The notes: generated by a model not told the origin, from the sequence alone. Positions 39,101-49,428 are shown, counted from the stretch's first letter. The stretch is 64,000 bases of DNA from Litoditis marina (GCA_964036275.1 OZ038434.1:1138560-1202559); one strand, 5' to 3'. Numbers and translations: made by a program.

Positions 39101-42100
39101 AATGAATTCGACCAGAGACGATACTCAGACGTTGAGTCGTTCATTTCGAAATGTGCTACTCGTCAAAGAGTATCAAGACGTTATGATGATACATTCATTT
39201 AGATGCCGAAAATGGAGTTCAAGTGCAACGCGAAGGCCTCGCTGTTCGCCTATCCCCCCGCACTGGAGTCGAAGAAAAAGGAGGAACATGAAAAGGTCGG
39301 GAAACATTTTCCTTCCCCCTTTTTTCTGCTAAAATCTATTTTGTTTCCTTGCTCAGGACGGAAGTAGTGTTCGCGTTTTTAGTGAAAATCTGTCTTTCCA
39401 GGTCGAGACGGCAGTTCTGTCGATCACAAATAAGAAGAAGTCGCGTGCCGGAATTAGCAAGGAAAAGGAGCCAGCGGTCAAGGAGGAGAAAATGGAAGTA
39501 GACCATACCGAAGAGGAAAAGAAGAAGGAAGAGGAAAAGTGGGTATATGGGTATACTCTATAAATGAAGAAAAATATCAGCATTTGTGTGCTTCAGCATA
39601 AGCATTCAGCACGTTCCCGGAGTTCTATGTTCTAGTTCTTCACCTTCATACGTGATAAGCTATTGATTACTAGGATAGAGTTGAGAGAGACGGGGGGGGG
39701 GGGTTACAACAGATTTAGCAATTCGCAAGGGAACTTGCAGCATGGTTTTGGATTATGATTTGTGGAAGCAAACAGGATTGTCTCTATTCTTAGTCAGTGG
39801 GTGGATTAGAATAGATTGTGGCGTGGGAGAGTGGAGCCAACCTATTCATGTATCGCATTCCCAGGCTATTTTGGTGCGGAGCTGTTACCCAATCTGGCCG
39901 GCCATTGCTCATGTATAATTCGCCAGGTCGCAGATCATTCTGGCATGGTGTGGCCACCCAGGCCAATAACGCCCTCGCGCCTCCTCCCTCTAAGATAATC
40001 ATGACGCCTACCTGAATATATGAATTCTCGCATGAACGAAGTTTTGATCTTGCTATTTGGACGATACATGGAAGGAAATGTTTAATGTAGGCCATACAAA
40101 CTGTTACGCTACGTCGAAAGTAGGCGGGGCGTTTCAGAGGTGTACTATACCAATTCGCATAAATAAGGTGAAATTGCTCTGCGTTTCTGTTTTGTTGTGA
40201 AAGTTGGCCTTGTTTTTTGGCGTGGTGTGTGGTATTCGATGCAGCGGACCTCATCGTCATGTTTCTAAATCGGGGTTCGTCTCGGCCTTTCTTGGTTGCA
40301 ATCGCGCGCCAACCGGGGTTTTCCCTTCCGAAAAGAGTTCCATTTCTTAGTTGCTCTCGTGATTTGGGTGACGCTTTTTGCCAGAATTGGATGCATTATT
40401 GCGCCTCACATTCTTCATTGTGTCTCGGATGCGGGTGCTTAATTCGGTGCTCCTAGTGGTTTATGACTTGCTTCAAATGAACTCTCGTCCAATCTCTGCA
40501 AGAGATAGATCTGTGAGAACCGACCGATAGGGAAGCATGAGAGGCTGGAGTGAGAAAAATAGGTAGAATGGAAATAGAATAAAGGGGAAGCAAAGTTGCA
40601 GTTCGGTCTGCGTCAGAATCAACTACAATCGGTCCAGATACCCGATTAGAGCGACATGCCTTTAGCCTGCCTTTCCTCTAGCTTTTCTAAAGCGGCCCTA
40701 TAGAGAATAGAGTGAGAGACACAAGAGAGAATTTGAAGCAGACGATGGGATTGTTGGTCAAGTGGTCGATCTTTGCTGCCTTAGTAGAACAAGTTCGTTC
40801 CATTGTTTTCGATTGAGAGCTCTGCAACAATCATAGGACGTGGGAAAACCCGTATGCAAAACGGCTTCATTAGTTGCGCTATTGTTTTTGTATTAATGCT
40901 GCTAGAGTGATTTAGGTATAATCAATGCTATTGCTGATAATTTGTTCACTGCTCCGCATTGATATCTGGGATTAGTTAGCAATTTGTCCGGATGAGTCAG
41001 ATCTAGCGGCGGGCCTCTTTTTATGTTGGATTGGTGGTGGTGTGGGACGGTAATATTTCACACATGCGGGGCAGATATGAAGGGACGCTATCCATGTACT
41101 TAATCATAGACTCAGAGAGGGACACCTGTTGGCATGCAACCCATGTAATACATGCGGCCAGGAGGGGGGGGGGGGTGGGGTTTAGTTACGTGTTATGTAA
41201 CTTGTAACAATCATAGTTATGTAACTTGTAACAGTTGCATGTTTTATATATTAGTGTGTATTGCACACACGGTGTAGGTCAGGCTGCTCCACGAAAAATC
41301 AGGTATGAGCCGTGGTGGTACGTGGTACCAATAAACAGGTGTCTCCAGAGTATTTTCGTTGCTTCATGGTAGGTAAAATTTTTGACAAGTAGTGTGATTG
41401 ACACTGTGGGTGGGTAATAAATGTGAAGAAAACCCGGTGGCTCAGGCAGATTTGGGTCGCATCGATCTCTGTAATGTACACAATGCATCTGTAATATATT
41501 GTTGTATTGCAGGAAGGCGGAGGCCGAGCCGTTGACCCATTTGATTGAGAATCCGTGTCGTGTAGTTCGACTCCAGCTGAAGACATTGGCTCTATCGGAG
41601 AATGCCAGGTTAGCATACACTGGACATACTCGGAATAAATAATCCTTACTTTAGCCAAAAATGTCTTCATGAAATTAAATAAAAAATGTTGGTCATTTTT
41701 GATACATCATTATTGACGGTTTTCGATACAACATTTTCAGTTTAAGATTTGTATTTTCTATTCACTTTTTTGGGTTCCATTCAAGTGAACACAACATTTC
41801 AAGGTGGAGTTGTTTCAAATGTTTCGAGTGCAACCATTGTTGCGAGCGGCGACCCACCAATTACTTGTGAGGGACGTGACGCATGGTGCATTGTGACTTC
41901 TGCCTATTATCGCCTAATTTCCATTCGACTTTGATCAAATTGGCGACGATGTCGGGAAGTAGATTCAGTTGCTCACCTGAGGGGGGGGGAGTGGGGGGTC
42001 ATTGAAAATGGTGAATGTATTGTTGTAAGATGGATGTATTTGAGGTACAAGCCGGTCAAGTCCATCAACCAAGGCGGTATCGTTCTGGTGCGAGACAGAA

Positions 42101-42247
42101 AACCAACTGAGGCTGAGGATCTGGTTGCTCAGGTAGGCAATCGGTTTAGAGACTTTTCCTTTCTCTTGAATTTTCTTTTTTTTTCTCCGATCTCCAGAGA
42201 AAAACAAAAAAACTTAAACGAAGAATAAAAAGCAATCATTGGAGCTG

Positions 42248-42283
<36 letters not shown>

Positions 42284-42793
42284 TACCTCTCTCTCTCTCT
42301 CTCTGATTACCTCTCTCTCTCTCTCTGATTACCTCTCTCTCTCTCTGATTACCTCTATCTCTGCCTTCTTTTCTCATTTCCCTTCCTCTTGCCTGGTATG
42401 TCTGTAATTCTCTTTCGTCAACAATAGCCATAACAAATGGCCACCATTCATGATGGGTGATTAGTGTGTAACGCGCCCTCTCGTATTTTGTCCGGGAACA
42501 AATGGGGACTTTTCCTTGGTGTGGTAGTCACACAGAAACATTTGAAGAAAAGTGCGTCATCGCTTCATTTTGTGATCTCATTTCTTCAAAGTTATTAAGT
42601 AGGAACGATCGAGTAGTTGTTTTCATCTTCATGGTAGGAATATTTCTGAAACGGTATTATCAGTCTGTATTCGGGTATTGATCTGATTAGAATAATGTTA
42701 CTTTAGGTTGTCGCCGGTGGTACCACAACTGACCCAGCTGCTCCCGAGAAAGAGCCCCATTCCACGTTCGAGATTGATATGACCGACTACTAG
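18145..42793 (+). CDS. rpn-2: 26S proteasome non-ATPase regulatory subunit 1 (Rpn2/PSMD1)
   Basis: Complete gene with 28 exons: 18145-18199, 18361-18467, 18589-18684, 19151-19267, 19648-19770, 19931-20021, 20262-20392, 20622-20687, 20915-21027, 21338-21404, 22203-22310, 22558-22655, 22993-23071, 23993-24092, 24938-25077, 25408-25491, 25685-25796, 27190-27335, 28073-28140, 34186-34300, 36179-36295, 38331-38417, 38618-38803, 39203-39295, 39402-39538, 41513-41608, 42045-42132 and 42707-42793. They give 2907 nt and 968 aa, close to about 950 aa in other animals. Rpn2 is the large scaffold of the 19S base in cytosol and nucleus. Proteasome/cyclosome repeats span about residues 430-760 ([61 protein letters not shown]). 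A lysine/glutamate-rich stretch lies near 840-880. The C-terminus FEIDMTDY resembles the tail of human PSMD1 that binds Rpn13. Exon 3 could start at 18598 instead. Introns run from about 100 nt to 6 kb and carry many repeats. Confidence 0.95.
18690..18765. repeat. two-unit tandem repeat in rpn-2 intron 3
   Basis: AGCAAGTTCCACTTTTGCGT and AGCAAGTTCCACTCTTGCGT repeat with a period of about 29 bp. Confidence 0.7.
21786..22028. repeat. GGTAACC foldback element
   Basis: About 240 bp in rpn-2 intron 10. Outer arms of 47 bp are inverted with one mismatch (ACCGGGT..TTAGGTAACCTAACCC facing its complement). The palindrome GGTAACC/GGTTACC recurs about ten times inside. A decayed relative is near 17125-17275. 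Confidence 0.85.
23091..23741. repeat. large foldback element with C/G-run hairpins
   Basis: About 650 bp in rpn-2 intron 13. Ends GTTAAAGGTGGTCTGGCAGG and CCTGCCAGGCCATCTTTAAC are inverted, as are TTGCGCTCCACGGGTAAT / ATTACCCGTGGAGCGCAA and the inner CAATTCCCCCCTCT / AGAGGGGGGAATTG blocks. Confidence 0.8.
25865..25965. repeat. short inverted repeat (GTATGGACGAT family)
   Basis: GTTGTATGGACGATAACC faces CACCCGTCCATACAGC. A related pair, GGTATGGACGACTCATG and AATCGTCCATACAGGC, is at about 26875-26975. Both lie in rpn-2 intron 17. Confidence 0.5.
26580..26645 (-). repeat. tRNA-like pseudogene fragment
   Basis: Minus-strand GTGTAGTGGCTAAGGTGCC resembles an A box, and CGTTCTATTCCC a decayed B box. 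No intact cloverleaf. Confidence 0.35.
27719..27993. repeat. inverted-repeat element with internal tandem duplication
   Basis: Ends CGCATACACCGCCAAGG and CCTTGGCGGTGTATGC are inverted. Inside, a 37-bp unit starting TTCCGTACGATTATAG is present twice in tandem (about 27825-27898). It lies in rpn-2 intron 18. Confidence 0.7.
28190..28980. repeat. diverged direct duplication in rpn-2 intron 19
   Basis: GATGGGTTCTGATAATTGGA (28220) and TAATGGGTTCTGATAATTGG (28888), each followed by related AGTAAG..AAGTAAC-like stretches, form two copies about 670 bp apart. The rest of this stretch has no visible gene. Confidence 0.45.
29580..33568 (-). CDS. ser-1: 5-HT2-type serotonin receptor (SER-1-like GPCR)
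   Basis: Complete gene inside rpn-2 intron 19 on the opposite strand. Exons: 33568-33457, 33250-33107, 32647-32374, 32069-31818, 31651-31432, 31213-30876, 30357-30231 and 29942-29580 (1830 nt, 609 aa). It is a rhodopsin-class GPCR: GN at 38-39 (TM1), LALAD ending at D67 (TM2), C95 and amine-binding D102 in TM3, DRF at 119-121, IP in TM5 near 191, CWTPFF at 360-365 (TM6), and NPIIY at 399-403 (TM7). The 5-HT2 assignment rests on [36 protein letters not shown] before the loop cysteine, and CGEAC in the last extracellular loop. A serine-rich tail of about 200 aa ends in ETFL, the PDZ ligand reported for C. elegans SER-1. 5-HT2 receptors usually couple to Gq. Start: the first in-frame ATG after a stop; the extracellular N-terminus is then short (about 18 aa), so a missed upstream exon is possible. 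Confidence 0.92.
42251..42358. repeat. CT microsatellite with GATTAC spacers
   Basis: (CT)n blocks of decreasing length are separated by four GATTACC units, forming a minisatellite in rpn-2 intron 27. Confidence 0.95.
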
Positions 42794-42937
42794 ATATCCC
42801 CCTCCCCATTCTTTTCTATCCAATCTCGTCTTTTGTTCTGGTAACAGCGGTGCATGAAACGTTGTATCATTTCTAATCATACTTGTTCTATTATTTGGTA
42901 ATGGAAAATGTTAATTTATTCCGGACAGATGTAATTC

Positions 42938-42943
42938 AATAAA
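42938..42943 (+). terminator. polyadenylation signal of rpn-2
   Basis: AATAAA lies 145 nt after the rpn-2 stop codon (TAG at 42791-42793), followed by TCTATGTCTGTTTTTG, a GT/T-rich stretch typical of a cleavage region. It is the first canonical signal after the stop. Confidence 0.7.
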
Positions 42944-43278
42944 TCTATGTCTGTTTTTGCTCTCAGTTGTGACTCCAACATAATACACATAATTTCAAAT
43001 ATAGTCGAATTGTTTCGTGACTGTACAAACAACTACGAACCTACCATAGAACGGTTTGTTGTGCAATAATATCGTTTTGCTTTGTGGAAAACTAAGACGA
43101 AATCGGCAAACTAAACTTTCATTTACATTGAAATACATCATTACCTCACGTTTTAGATTATTAAACTCAAAGAGGGGAGTGAAGAATAGAAGAAAGTCGA
43201 ACAAAATCAAGAGTAGAAAGAGGGAAACATTTGACATAACTATAAGAAATTAGAACAAATCAGTAGTATGTGTACAAT

Positions 43279-46200
43279 TTAGTGTAAAGGGTATAACTCC
43301 GCTGAGAATGATAGACGTCCACCACTATGTAGCGAAAACTTTGCTTTAAGACGATTGTTATCACGAAGAATCGCGAATACGAATCTATTGCGGCCGATGA
43401 TGGACTTGCGAGGTCCCGAGTCGAACATCAGCTCGTCTTTCACTTGATTGACGATACTTTCGAAATCGGCAGCAAAACCGGTAACTTTCCAGAATCCCAC
43501 GGAGGCTCTGCTCCTCAGTTCAGAATTCCATGCCTATAACTCAGAACGATTGGCGCTATTTTTCTGCGATCAGCAAACGAGAGAGCATGGAGGTCAACAA
43601 AAATTACCACCAAAATGTGCTCGGATCAAACTACAAAAACACTAGATACTGCTAGCTAGATAATGATTGCTAGACAAGCTAGATAGCTAGCTAGATAATG
43701 ATTGCTAGCTAGATAATGATTGCTAGACAAGCTAGTTGGTGGTTGCATAGCCTTATTTCTTAGGGAGACTCCGATCGTACAGATTCAAACGCGAACTTCA
43801 ACTTTGATGAGAACACATTTCCTCAACCAGAAAAGCTCGTGGGTTTTATAATCATCTGTGATTAGTTCAGTAGGAATGGAAACAGCAATGAGCGCGTCAC
43901 AGAAGTACCATTTTCTTCCTTATACTATTGTTCTCCAATCGCTTATAGTTGTGGTCTCTGCCAATGTGGAAAGTCACGTGGTAAATAGCAATTTATATCT
44001 TCTATTCTATTCTTAAATTTAATGAGTATGTAAATGAAAAATTCCCCCTCAAAGAAGGACGATTATGTGGACCAATCTCCACGCTGCAGTCCTTCAAACT
44101 GCAATACATTGTTTAATTACAGTCGAAAGGGCCGATGTCTCGGGATTGGTCCACATAATCGTCCTACTTCAAAACAAAGTATTTCCATTCAATTCTCAAA
44201 ATTTACATTTGAATAACCTACTTTCAGCAGAGCCCGGATTGCCCCCTTGTCAATACGTGGCAGCAGAATGGTGTGAGCAAGGGCGAGCAGATCCTCCAAG
44301 GCAGTGGTAGCATCGGCCGCAATGTCATATTTAACTGTCAGCGAAGAAATCTGGAAAACCAGATGTTCAGTGCTCAGTTTGAGGGGAGGGGGGATCAACT
44401 ATTATTCAAAAACCTAAATTGACTTTTTCGTAATTGATAAATAATGCCTGGTCCATTTGGAGTTGATGATCTGGTACCTAAATGCAAAATGTTATCTGAG
44501 ACGCACATATAGAATTGGCCGGCAAATCACCTGTACGACAGCCCGGTGCCTAATGAAACGGTGCCAAACGTCCCAGTTCGTTTTGCGTTCGACCTCGAGT
44601 TCTCGAACTTGATGAGCCTGTAAAAGAGAAGTTATCATCTCGAAATAAAAGATAAACAATATTGACTGCCTAAAATGAAACCGTTTCTAAAATCAATTCG
44701 TTCTACAACGATCGGGTTCTCAACAAATACAGCTTCCCGAAGATATTTTCATCGAGGTCAAATGCGCCCAGCTGGGCTCGCATTTGGTGACTCATATTTT
44801 CTGAAAGCTGCACTCTAGTTGATGCAGCAGGTCAGAGGTGTTACGGGTTTCCCAGGCTGCACAGTGTATGCAACTACACTTGAAAAACAATCCATTGATG
44901 TAAGATACATGTACTTCCGACTCTTATAGATTGAGGTTTCTTGAAACGAGTCATTTGTGCTATTGTATATTTGAAACACTCGAACTGATTTTGTACAAGC
45001 GCACACATTTTCGTTCGGACAATCACCAATGCCCACAAAATACATCAAGTGACGGTTACGGATAGAAGTTACCTCCAGGAAGTGGACAACCAGTTCCACA
45101 TTATACATCATCTCAAGTGATAACTTTCTGATCACCAGGTTGGCCGGCCAGTCGATATCACGAATATTCTGCTGAAACACAGAATTCCGAAGTGAAAGAT
45201 AAAATCAGGACGTAGCCTACAATTGCCCCCCACCCTCCCACCATGGCTGAGAAGGACCCATACTACAATCGCATCTCACCTTCGAAGCCCCATTCGAGCA
45301 AAAACCGAAAAAAACGTAAAATTTTGGGATTTAAAAAGAGTAGGGAGTCCCCAAAGTCAAAACTTAGACAACCAATTCAGAAAAGTGGGGTTGAACAGAA
45401 TGTTAAAGAAAATGTACAGAATAACGTCTTACAACTTTTAACGTGTCAACTATCAGCGTGCACGGACCAAAGTTGCCCATTTCATTCAAGGCAGTCGTTT
45501 TCACCACCCATTCTCCATTACGGCAATAGGGCCAGTAGAACTGGAAACAACTTGATAAGTTGTCGCGCCTGTTCAAAGAAGGACGATTATGTGGACCAAT
45601 CGCAACGCTTCCGTCCTTTAAACTACAATAAATTCTCCAATTACAGTTTAAAGGACCAATGCGTCAGGACTGGTTCACATAATCATCCTTCTTCAAGCAC
45701 AAATATATTCGATTCGTGAACAGCGTTAAGCTGCAACCGGTTGGTATAATGGTTTGCTCCGCGCCTCCCACACTTTTGGGCCCGGTTCACACGAGGCTTG
45801 ATAATTTATAGATTTTACCACGCACTATAACATGGCTGCTTAGCACTACGATAAAACTGGTTTAATTTGTTGTGTTTAGAACTGTCGTGTAGTCATTGCA
45901 CCTAATAAACGTGCTCGCGCAGTTTCGTATTTTGTGTTATTGTGAGACGAAGTGGAGCTCACCTTGCAAGAGTCCTCGAGAACACTGTGAAGATCCCAAT
46001 AACAACTGAAGGCGACCGGCAAATTTGGGCGGAACCCGCGTCCGTCCAACTTCTCACAGAGAAATAACATCTTCGTAGAGCACTTCTTCAGAGCATTGAA
46101 AGACTGATAGTCCAACTGAAAATATACTTTTGAAAAAAATATAGCCTAGTCCATTCTTCGAGCTCCAAACAAATTTGAATTCGAAGATTGCTACCACGTC

Positions 46201-48409
46201 TGGCGGCGTAGCAATCCTTCCAATCTCATGAGAAGTTCATATGAGTTTCTCATGAGATGCCTCATGAGCTACACGTGAACTCTCAATGTTCTAGCATAGT
46301 AATCAATAAAATCTCATGAGAAGCTCATGCGAATAGCTCATGAGGTAGCTCATGAGATTTTGTGGGGATTGCTACGCCGCCTGGAGTGCCACATGTTACC
46401 TCCAATGTAGAAAGTTACGTGTTCAAAATAGATTCGATTAATCTAATCGATACTATACTACTTCACTCACAAATCCTCTTCGAATTCTCAAAAGAATTAT
46501 TGGTTATCATAATACTTCATTAGATGTTCATGAGTTTCCCAGAAAAGAGGTCCTATTAACTACTAAGGCTGGAAGGATTGCTACCCCGCCGCCAGATAAA
46601 TTCACGAAAGCCCCACCGTTCGTGCTTCTCGCTTCTTCTAGGTATTTCACACATCGAAACATGCCTCAACAACATCGTACAAAAAGTGAACTGTAAACCT
46701 ATTAAAATTTTATGGCATCAGTTTTTTTTTTTGATTTTTTCTTTCTCTGATGAGCGAATGCCACATTCTTTGAATGTAGATAAATAAATAAATAATACCT
46801 GCACGCTACGGATTCCAGAAACTCAAGCGGCAAGCGGGTGATTTGGAATGGCAGTGCAGATGAATCCACAGCCAATTCTTGCGACGCTGTCTGCACCTAT
46901 TATTGAGATACAGAGAAATGCACAAAACAAACCCATTGGTTCGGCCCCGGCATACGCCATTTAACAATTCCAACCAAGAAGCAACGAGAACAAACTACAA
47001 ACATGGCGTTTTAGAAAACGGGAGTAGTTTATAGTCGCCATTTTCCCCATAAAGACAGCAGAGGATTCGATTGATTGAGCGATGCGGGGCGAGCGGTCGT
47101 TGACTATTTGCCAGCGGTGGAGAGAGTGTGTAGGTCAATGATACGCAGACTGGCTGGCCCCTCGCCAAACCCCGCCCCTCACAAAATCGATGGTACGGTG
47201 TCCACAACGGTTTGACAAATCCTATACATTTTCCCCCCACCCTGGTCGAAAATGGCTTGAAAAAAAACTATTTATAATTTTAGAAAACTATTCATAATTT
47301 CATTCTGCCCTTGTTTGACGGCGAACACAGTGCGACTCTGCTGGATGCTAATCGAGTTCAAAATGACAAGTTCTCGAGATCAAGGCATTTCGAGTTTTCG
47401 AGGTTGGGCGATCTCGTATAATTCGAGTTTTCCTAAAATGTTTTACATTTTCTTGAGTCGCGACGAGTTTTGAGTGTTTTCGGACATTAAAATTTCGAGT
47501 TCGGTAAAAAATAGAGTTTTCGACTTTGACGATCCTACATAGACCAGTGGTTGGCAAGCACACATGATAAACGAACCTTTTTCTCATTCTGACTGTCCGT
47601 GGCTAGCTCATCCAAAACGATGTCTTTCTCTCCATTTCCAACTCTCACTTCATCTGTCTGAGCGGACTGGAGCTGAAAAAGACCAATGAATCACCATCAC
47701 ACACTTGAAAAGATGGATATATTATATATTGTTGATTTGTAGTCTGATCTAGAAAAAACGCAGCAGAAGGAGTGTTGACAGTTTGCCTAAGCGGGGGATC
47801 GTCCCGCCCCCGATGAAGACATCCCATATCATATAGGCTTTCATCCAAAAGGGCGTAGTTCTACATTCGAAACATTCAATCGTCATTGTTCTCTTCTCTC
47901 AATCTAATCTATCCTACTGCGAAAAAATCCAAATTAAAAATTTGTTACCGACGAAGGTTGTGAACTTGCATGTGGAACTAGTAATTACTCCAAATGCTTA
48001 GGTGACGGGATCATGACTGTAATGAGTTTCTGACAATATTTCATTTTAATGCGATAATTTAGGTTTCTTACGTCGTTGTTTCATACTGTTTCTGGAGCAT
48101 CAGTCGCCGCTACCGCTTACCATTCAATCGAAAAAAGTAGACTTCGTTTTACTTACGACTCACTCCATCAGTATAGGTTTCATTCTTTGCACAACGCCTA
48201 TACGGTGCCCTACCAGTGTTTGTAGTTTGATCCCATTAATCTCCGGTAGGATTGCGTAATTTGTGAATTTTTCCGAGTTCAAACTACAACGAATATGTGG
48301 TCCACAGACCGTGACCAACCTGTTTCTTGAGTTCGCTGTTTTCCTCCCGCGAAGCAGCCAAATCAGCCTTCAGTCGAGCATTCTCCGATCTCAATGTGGC
48401 AGTTTCTGC
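43279..48409 (-). CDS. unrecognised coiled-coil protein, C-terminal 329 aa
   Basis: Eight exons with phase 0 joins: 48409-48320, 47672-47577, 46890-46810, 46115-45963, 45171-45073, 44617-44531, 44350-44222 and 43533-43279, ending at TAA. I do not recognise the family. The first exon is a charged coiled coil (LRSENARLKADLAASREENS). The rest is mixed helical or globular, with YWDLHSVLEDS, NWDVWHRFIRHR and a final exon containing GFWKVTGFAADFESIVNQ. Codon usage looks ordinary and every exon is open through its whole length between AG and GT sites. Two choices are uncertain: exon 3 is ended at a GTAGCG donor because the neighbouring GTATTA donor would break the frame, and exon 5 has a NAGNAG acceptor. 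No ATG precedes exon 1, so at least one upstream exon is missing, probably between 48410 and 50600. It faces rpn-2 tail-to-tail. Confidence 0.7.
43610..43645. repeat. palindromic MITE right end
   Basis: CGGATCAAACTACAAAAACAC matches the right terminus of the TTTGTAGTTTGATC family; the left part is not clear. It sits just upstream of the orphan gene's last exon. Confidence 0.4.
43650..43737. repeat. tandem repeat of GCTAGATAATGATTGCTAG
   Basis: Three to four copies of AGATAATGATTGCTAG joined by GCTAGCTAG or ACAAGCTAG linkers, in an intron of the orphan gene. Confidence 0.85.
44050..44171. repeat. MITE, GACGATTATG family, copy 2
   Basis: CAAAGAAGGACGATTATGTG and GGTCCACATAATCGTCCTAC are inverted termini. 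Intronic in the orphan gene, about 50 bp from its seventh exon. Confidence 0.8.
45573..45696. repeat. MITE, GACGATTATG family, copy 3
   Basis: TCAAAGAAGGACGATTATGT and TTCACATAATCATCCTTCTT are inverted termini with GTCCTTTAAACTACAAT in the middle. Confidence 0.8.
45740..45802 (+). repeat. tRNA-like pseudogene (glycine/glutamate-type resemblance)
   Basis: GGTTGGTATAATGGTTTGC resembles a tRNA 5' half and A box, then GCCTCCCACACTTTTGG and GCCCGGTTCACACGA resemble anticodon and T arms. The B box is damaged and the acceptor stem does not pair, so it is probably a pseudogene. Confidence 0.4.
46201..46383. repeat. CTCATGAG foldback element
   Basis: Termini GGCGGCGTAGCAATCC and GGATTGCTACGCCGCC are perfect inverted repeats. 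Between them CTCATGAG-type palindromes recur (TCTCATGAGAAG, GCTCATGAGGTAG). A terminal fragment is at about 46570-46600. Confidence 0.85.
47340..47545. repeat. degenerate TCGAGTTTT-rich stretch
   Basis: Several CGAGTTTTCGAG-like words in an intron of the orphan gene resemble a decayed form of the satellite at 49158-49428. Confidence 0.45.
48195..48305. repeat. palindromic MITE (TTTGTAGTTTGATC family)
   Basis: CTATACGGTGCCCTACCAGT..GTTTGTAGTTTGATCCC at the left; GAGTTCAAACTACAACG at the right. It lies beside exon 1 of the orphan gene as modelled. Confidence 0.7.
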
Positions 48410-49157
48410 CTGTACGTAACCGGCCCGGCTCAACATTCCTGAACTATTGCGAACAATTAACCACTCTGCTAGGGGTCACTAGTAATATAAACTTACTCAT
48501 CTAAATCACTTGTATCAGTTGGAATTTGTGTTTACGCACTGTGAGCATGAACATTTTTCCACCTAGAAAATCAAATCGCCCATAGGACTGTTGTTTCTGG
48601 GAGCTTACAGAGCTATAGGCTATAGTCATGATGTATTTTCTGTCTAACTATACTATATTTCATTCCTACATCTCACTGCGAGTCCTACAATATGATATGA
48701 TACAAAAATCTAAATCTTAGACCATGGGAGAAAACTAACACCAACATATATCAACACTGAATTTATATAATTATACTCTCTAACTCTCTGTTGTATCGAA
48801 GACTGTAATGTGAATACATTTAGAGAGGTAAAGCCCGTAAAGCTCAATCATATCGAAATAGATAATGTTTAGGCCAATCACAAGTGCAACCTGGTTGCAT
48901 GCAACCAAAAGGCAACATGTTGCTTGTATAGAGAACTAATGGTTGTCTCAAATGAAACCAAAGTCTCGTTACAGACCCCAAAAATGACACTGTAGACAAT
49001 TTTTGGTTATCTTTATGATTAAATCCCATTGAATTTCCGAATAAACCCGGTTTCAAATCGAGATCAACATTGAGCAACAAGATCGCTTTCTAATGTGTAA
49101 ACCGTCTCGTGTTCAGACTTATTCTAGTTGAGTTTATTATATTGATTAGGGTTGTTA

Positions 49158-49428
49158 AAAAATAAACTCGAACTCGAAAAACTCGAAATAAACTCGAAAT
49201 TTCGAGTTTCGAGTTCAACTCGAAACTCGAAAAACTCGAAACTCGAAAAACTCGAAATTTCGAAAACTCGAAAAACTCGAAACTCGAAAAACTCGAATTT
49301 TCTGAAACTCGAAAAACTCGAAACTCGAAAAACTCGAAATATCGGAAACTCGAAAAACTCGAAACTCGAATTTTTGAAAACTCGAAAAACTCGAAACTCG
49401 AAAAACTCGAAATTTTCAACTCGATTAA
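49158..49428. repeat. CTCGAAA / AACTCGAAA satellite
   Basis: About 270 bp of tandem ACTCGAAAAACTCGAAA-type units with occasional TTTCGAGTTT inversions and TATCGG or TTTTCTG breaks. Long reading frames on both strands here are products of the repeat. Confidence 0.95.
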
